A DNA stretch of 60,349 bases from Burkholderiaceae bacterium (GTDB lineage: Bacteria; Pseudomonadota; Gammaproteobacteria; Burkholderiales; Burkholderiaceae_A). The DNA is taken from positions 1 to 60,349 of the forward strand of contig VERJ01000006.1 in NCBI GenBank assembly GCA_018882795.1, written 5' to 3'. Positions 56,824 through 60,349 of this stretch are shown here, piece after piece (within the stretch, counting starts at the first letter, position 1; the number at the start of each line of letters is the position of its first letter). Both the position numbers and the translations under genes were made by a program. The notes below the pieces were generated by a model. The model searched no databases and had not been told where the DNA came from. It worked only from the letters and a program-made list of their open reading frames with translations.

Positions 56824-56835
56824 GCAAATGCTCCA

Positions 56836-58062
56836 TCAAGACCGATAGTCGGCATTGATAGAGACATAGTCGTGCGAGAGATCGCAGGTATAGATCGATG
56901 CCTCGGCCTGGCCCCTGCCCAGCATCACGGTGATGGTGATCTCGGACTGCTGCATCACGCGCTGACCCTCGGCCTCGGTGTAGCCCGATGCCCGGCCCCC
57001 ATGCTCAGCCACAAGCACCTCATTCAGATAGACCTTGATTTTATTGACATCAAGCCCGGCCAGGCCGCTGTAGCCGATGGCTGCAAGAATGCGGCCAAGA
57101 TTGGGGTCGCTCGCGAAAAACGCGGTTTTCACCAGCGGCGAATGGCCAATTGCATAGCCCACCTGCCGGGCCTCTTCGCGGGAGGCAGCCTCCGTGAGCC
57201 GGATGGTGATGAACTTGGTCGCACCCTCACCATCACGCACAATCGCCTGGGCGAGTTTTTTGCAGACACCAATGAATGCATCCTGAAACACTGACCATTC
57301 CGGATCCGCAGCCGATGAAAACATCAGGCCACTTGCACCAGTGGCGGCAACAACAAAAGAATCATTGGTCGATGTATCACCATCAACGGTAATCGCATTG
57401 AAAGACTCATCGGCCGCATCAAGCACCAAGGCCTGCAGCAGTTCCTGATCAATGCCGGCATCGGTGGCCACATAGCCCAGCATGGTGGCCATATTGGGCC
57501 GAATCATGCCCGCCCCCTTGGAGATGCCGGTGATGGTGATGATTTTTTCGCGAATCGTGATTTGTGCTGATACAGCCTTGGGCTGAGTATCTGTGGTCAT
57601 GATGGCCTGGGCCGCATCCAACCAACTCGCCTGACCCATGGCGGCGCAGGCCTGCTCAATGCCGTGGCGCAATTTGTCCATGGGCAGATGCTCAAGGATC
57701 ACGCCAGTGGAAAATGGCAGCACCTGTTCGGCGCCCACGCCCAATCGCGACGCAAGAAACCGGGTTGTTTCTTGTGCATCAGCGAGACCGCGCTTCCCGG
57801 TGCCCGCATTGGCACAGCCCGTATTCACCACCCATGCGCGAATCTCAGTGCTTGAGGTCAAATGGGATTTGCAGACCTGGACCGGCGCCGCACAAAACGC
57901 GTTTTGGGTAAAGACACCCGCAACCCGGGTGCCCGCGGTCAGCTGGACCACCAATACATCCTTACGGCCACCCTTGCGAATATTGGCGCTCGCCACGCCA
58001 AGCGCAACACCAGCCACTGGGTGCAGATCCGATGACTGTGGCAAAGGAAGATTAACGGGCAT
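56836..58062 (-). CDS. argJ: Bifunctional ornithine acetyltransferase/N-acetylglutamate synthase
   Basis: A 408-aa ArgJ that recycles the acetyl group from N-acetylornithine to glutamate in arginine synthesis. The protein autocleaves before T193 in the motif [37 protein letters not shown] and [16 protein letters not shown] also match. Length is typical. The frame is open to 58137, but the ATG at 58062 gives a canonical N-terminus ([22 protein letters not shown]). Whether it also makes acetylglutamate from acetyl-CoA cannot be decided from sequence. Confidence 0.95.
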   Translation of the reverse strand: MPVNLPLPQSSDLHPVAGVALGVASANIRKGGRKDVLVVQLTAGTRVAGVFTQNAFCAAPVQVCKSHLTSSTEIRAWVVNTGCANAGTGKRGLADAQETTRFLASRLGVGAEQVLPFSTGVILEHLPMDKLRHGIEQACAAMGQASWLDAAQAIMTTDTQPKAVSAQITIREKIITITGISKGAGMIRPNMATMLGYVATDAGIDQELLQALVLDAADESFNAITVDGDTSTNDSFVVAATGASGLMFSSAADPEWSVFQDAFIGVCKKLAQAIVRDGEGATKFITIRLTEAASREEARQVGYAIGHSPLVKTAFFASDPNLGRILAAIGYSGLAGLDVNKIKVYLNEVLVAEHGGRASGYTEAEGQRVMQQSEITITVMLGRGQAEASIYTCDLSHDYVSINADYRS

Positions 58063-58150
58063 GAGATGAGCGAAGTCCAAGCGAGCGCCCGGTGGCGCTG
58101 TTATTGCCGCGATTCTAACCCAAGGCCCGCAGGCCACAACGACTAGGCGA

Positions 58151-58795
58151 CTAGGCGGCGAGTACCGTACGCAAAGATTGCGCCCAGGCAGCAGTCAGCA
58201 GATTCAGCATGACATAGAACTGATTCTGGCTGCGCTGTGCAATCAGACCGACAAACTTTGGGTACCAGGACAGCAGATGCTGATCGATAAAATCGGCCAT
58301 CGCCTTCCAGTCCTGGTCTGATCTTGCCTGCTGCGCAAGATGCGCAATGAAGAGCAGCTGGAAAATAAAATGATCATCAGGCCGACTGCGCCAGTTGGCC
58401 ACCACCAGGCCCGCATCGGCATATTTCCTCCTGAGAGTGAACATGCTGGCCTGGCACATCAGGTGTTCGTCATCGGTCCAGACCGATTCATAAGGCGATG
58501 ACTGATAAGCCCCGGTGAGATAAATCGCAGCGTATTCAGCTGCCAAGTCATCCAGCTGGGCTGCCGTGATCGGATCAGGCAGCGCGCAAACAGCCTGCTG
58601 CATTTGCTGCCAGCAGTCCCGCTGCTCCGGAGTCCTGGGCAGGAGGCCAAGATTCATCGGAAAATCGGATTCGCGCAGGGCCGCAATCAAATCAGATGTC
58701 AGCTCACGATCGTGCAGGGCCGCCAAGGTCAGGGCATCGTCAGCGATAGCCTGGGCCAGCTCTGGCGGGATTGGGCCGTGTACCCGGGTGTCCAT
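58151..58795 (-). CDS. TorD/DmsD-like molybdoenzyme assembly chaperone
   Basis: A 214-aa all-helical protein of the TorD/NarJ chaperone superfamily: [35 protein letters not shown] with the conserved YxxLF/P-Y-ES pattern, then EVxxxYADAGL-like [33 protein letters not shown]. These chaperones bind the Tat signal or the catalytic subunit of DMSO-reductase-type enzymes until the cofactor is inserted. It lies 6 bp after the ferredoxin-subunit gene and is the last gene of the molybdoenzyme operon. Confidence 0.87.
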   Translation of the reverse strand: MDTRVHGPIPPELAQAIADDALTLAALHDRELTSDLIAALRESDFPMNLGLLPRTPEQRDCWQQMQQAVCALPDPITAAQLDDLAAEYAAIYLTGAYQSSPYESVWTDDEHLMCQASMFTLRRKYADAGLVVANWRSRPDDHFIFQLLFIAHLAQQARSDQDWKAMADFIDQHLLSWYPKFVGLIAQRSQNQFYVMLNLLTAAWAQSLRTVLAA

Positions 58796-58801
58796 AATCG
58801 G

Positions 58802-59470
58802 TTACTTGTTGACCTTACCGTGCGGCGACACGACAAAAGCGATTGATGGATTGGTGAGTTCTGGATTGGCAAGATTCTTCACATTTTGCACAGCCTTCTC
58901 GCCCGGACCCACTGCCTTGGTGGCATAGGTGCCATTCCAGATTTTGTCGATAGGACCAATATCCAGCACCCGCATCATGCAGCCCATTACGCAATAGGGC
59001 TTGCGGCCTGCATCCAGCTCATCGACGCACATATTGCATTTCTTGACGATTTTTTCCACAGGATCCCACTGGGGGGCGCCATAGGGACAGGCGGCCTCGC
59101 ACTTGCGGCAGCCAATGCAGAGTGTGGAGTCAATATCGACCACGCCATCTTTCTCACGCTTCCAGATCGCACCTGTAGGACAGGTCGGCAGACAGGCCGG
59201 CTCGGCGCAATGGTTGCACGACATATTAACTTTATAGGCGAAGACCTCCGGGAAGGTGCCGCCCTCGATGTACATCACGCGGCGGAAACGTGGCCCGGGT
59301 GGCAGGCCATTTTTATCTTTACAAGCAATCTCGCAGGCACGGCAGCCGATGCAATCCACATTGTTGTGCACGAAACCCAGTTGAACCGCAGGCTTTACAG
59401 GCTCATAGGTCTGCTTGGCCTTACGGGTCAAGGCTTCTTTTACTTTCGGAATGTCAAGTTTCTTGGCCAT
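58802..59470 (-). CDS. Four-cluster ferredoxin subunit (DmsB-like) of a molybdoenzyme
   Basis: A 222-aa electron-transfer subunit with cysteine sets for four 4Fe-4S clusters: CIGCRACEIACK near residues 40-51, CNHCAEPACLPTCP, CIGCRKCEAACP and CNMCVDELDAGRKPYCVMGC. The layout is that of DmsB/PhsB/NrfC proteins that link a membrane quinol site to a molybdopterin catalytic subunit. No Tat or Sec signal is present, so export would depend on the catalytic subunit. It lies between the catalytic subunit gene (8 bp) and the chaperone gene (6 bp); no membrane-anchor gene separates them. Confidence 0.92.
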   Translation of the reverse strand: MAKKLDIPKVKEALTRKAKQTYEPVKPAVQLGFVHNNVDCIGCRACEIACKDKNGLPPGPRFRRVMYIEGGTFPEVFAYKVNMSCNHCAEPACLPTCPTGAIWKREKDGVVDIDSTLCIGCRKCEAACPYGAPQWDPVEKIVKKCNMCVDELDAGRKPYCVMGCMMRVLDIGPIDKIWNGTYATKAVGPGEKAVQNVKNLANPELTNPSIAFVVSPHGKVNK

Positions 59471-59478
59471 GGAGAACC

Positions 59479-60349
59479 TCAGTAGTCACGGCGGAAAACA
59501 ATAGACCGGGAATTGGCCACCATATCCCAGCCGGGACGATGATCCAGCTTGGTTTTCTTCACATTGCAAAGCACAGTGTTGTAGGCAAATGCCCCAGCCG
59601 GTGATGGTTCATCCAGCGTTAAAAAGTCGGGGTTGCCAGCCCGGTCAACTCCCTTGTCATCCACGTCCATCCAGGCGCCCTCAAAGAGGACCACCACGCC
59701 AGGCATGCATCGTTGGGTGACATAGGCCGGCACCACGCACTTGCCCCGATCATTCCAGACCTCCACGATATCGCCAGTCTTAATACCAAGCTTTTGCGCA
59801 TCTGCGGCATTCACAGTGAGCTCCTGCTGGAAGGTCTCGCGCAGCCACGGAATATTGTTAAAGATCGAGTGAGTACGCCAACGTGGATGCGGCGTCACCA
59901 TGTGGAAGGGGTAGTCCTTGGTTTTAGGTGAGTTCAGCGACTCGAAAGGCTCAATCCATCTTGGAATAGCAGGTATAGGATAGCCCCACTGAGTGCGGGT
60001 CCAGTCGGTCACCTTGGCCAGAGTTGTTGAAAAAATCTCGATCTTGCCCGAGGGCGTATCGAAGGGTTTGCCCTTTTCAATCTGATCCCGGAATGCCACA
60101 TGCAACTTGGGCAGAATGAATTTATAAGTACCGAATTTCTTAAAATCCTCCCAAGACATCTTCACGCCCTGATGCGACTGAACGTTCTTCCACCAGTCAC
60201 GCAGATAGGCCTCGTCGACAGCGTCAGGGTTTTGAAAATAACTACGATCCGCCTTCGGGTTATAGCGACGGCCAAAATCCTTCAGTGAGGGGTCGAGGGC
60301 CTCAAGTCGGTAGGCTAATTCGGTATAGATTTGAAGATCGGTCTTACTC
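59479..60349 (-). CDS. DMSO reductase family molybdopterin oxidoreductase (C-terminal part, runs off the window)
   Basis: Partial gene: the frame is open from the right window edge to the stop at 59479 (290 codons). The visible part ends the third domain and contains the molydopterin-dinucleotide-binding domain: FHMVTPHPRWRTHSIFNNIPWLRETF, ELTVNAADAQKLGIKTGDIVEVWNDRG and RCMPGVVVLFEGAW. This matches the C-terminus of DMSO/thiosulfate/polysulfide reductase-type catalytic subunits. The substrate cannot be told because the active-site half is outside the window. With the DmsB-like and TorD-like genes it forms one operon. Confidence 0.88.
   Translation of the reverse strand, partial: SKTDLQIYTELAYRLEALDPSLKDFGRRYNPKADRSYFQNPDAVDEAYLRDWWKNVQSHQGVKMSWEDFKKFGTYKFILPKLHVAFRDQIEKGKPFDTPSGKIEIFSTTLAKVTDWTRTQWGYPIPAIPRWIEPFESLNSPKTKDYPFHMVTPHPRWRTHSIFNNIPWLRETFQQELTVNAADAQKLGIKTGDIVEVWNDRGKCVVPAYVTQRCMPGVVVLFEGAWMDVDDKGVDRAGNPDFLTLDEPSPAGAFAYNTVLCNVKKTKLDHRPGWDMVANSRSIVFRRDY

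Overview
The window is an ordinary-looking, densely packed chromosomal segment of a betaproteobacterium. Gene content and local gene orders point to the Burkholderiales, near the Alcaligenaceae/Sutterellaceae side; this is inferred from glnE/yhdP/nitrilase/tldD, tlpA/aroQ/accB/accC/prmA, ampD/PP0621/ccsA-like/ffh, proB/obgE/rpmA/rplU/ispB, pilD/coaE/zapD, and a Lys/Ala-rich histone H1-like protein. The DNA is moderately GC-rich. Genes abut or overlap by a few bases throughout and no gene-free stretch exceeds about 285 bp. I see no insertion sequence, prophage, CRISPR array, toxin-antitoxin pair or defence island.

Layout: 1-3119 is the minus-strand glycolate oxidase operon glcD-glcE-glcF (glcF runs off the left edge), divergent from a cob(I)alamin adenosyltransferase. 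3819-11025 is a tight minus-strand unit yhdP-nitrilase-tldD-aroG, back to back with glnE. 13819-15893 pairs the azlC-azlD branched-chain amino acid exporter with divergent ilvE, followed by a small zinc-finger gene and waaF. 17232-24810 holds a BepA-like M48 protease, moaC, a CaiB-family CoA-transferase, a ROK sugar kinase, a GNAT gene, rmuC and mgtE.

24860-27712 is one unbroken frame that joins an RNB-family exoribonuclease to shikimate dehydrogenase (AroE); the ancestral aroE start and a strong ribosome binding site are still present inside the frame. It is followed by mpl (peptidoglycan recycling), an unrecognised 217-aa gene, tlpA-like, aroQ, accB, accC, prmA, a PfkB kinase and a glycine-zipper lipoprotein. 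yggT and the histone H1-like gene follow on the minus strand, then nrdB and nrdA (class Ia ribonucleotide reductase, with likely NrdR boxes upstream of nrdA), ampD, a PP0621-like gene and a CcsA-like membrane protein.

42884-51876 is central housekeeping: ffh, an enoyl-CoA hydratase, proS, rppH, proB, obgE, rpmA, rplU and ispB. A tRNA-Pro(CGG) follows, then a CorC/HlyC protein, a trimmed prepilin peptidase, coaE, zapD, mutT, a DUF815 ATPase and argJ. The right edge (58151-60349) is a DMSO-reductase-type molybdoenzyme operon: the C-terminal part of the catalytic subunit, a four-cluster ferredoxin subunit and a TorD-like chaperone.

The points most worth a second look are the ribonuclease-AroE fusion, a hairpin that would bury the aroQ ribosome binding site, an unexplained array of 25-bp repeats between proS and the enoyl-CoA hydratase gene, symmetric sites around a candidate nrdB promoter, and a prepilin peptidase that has lost its cysteine-rich N-terminal domain and its usual pilB/pilC neighbours. 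I did not find a clearly new multi-gene system.
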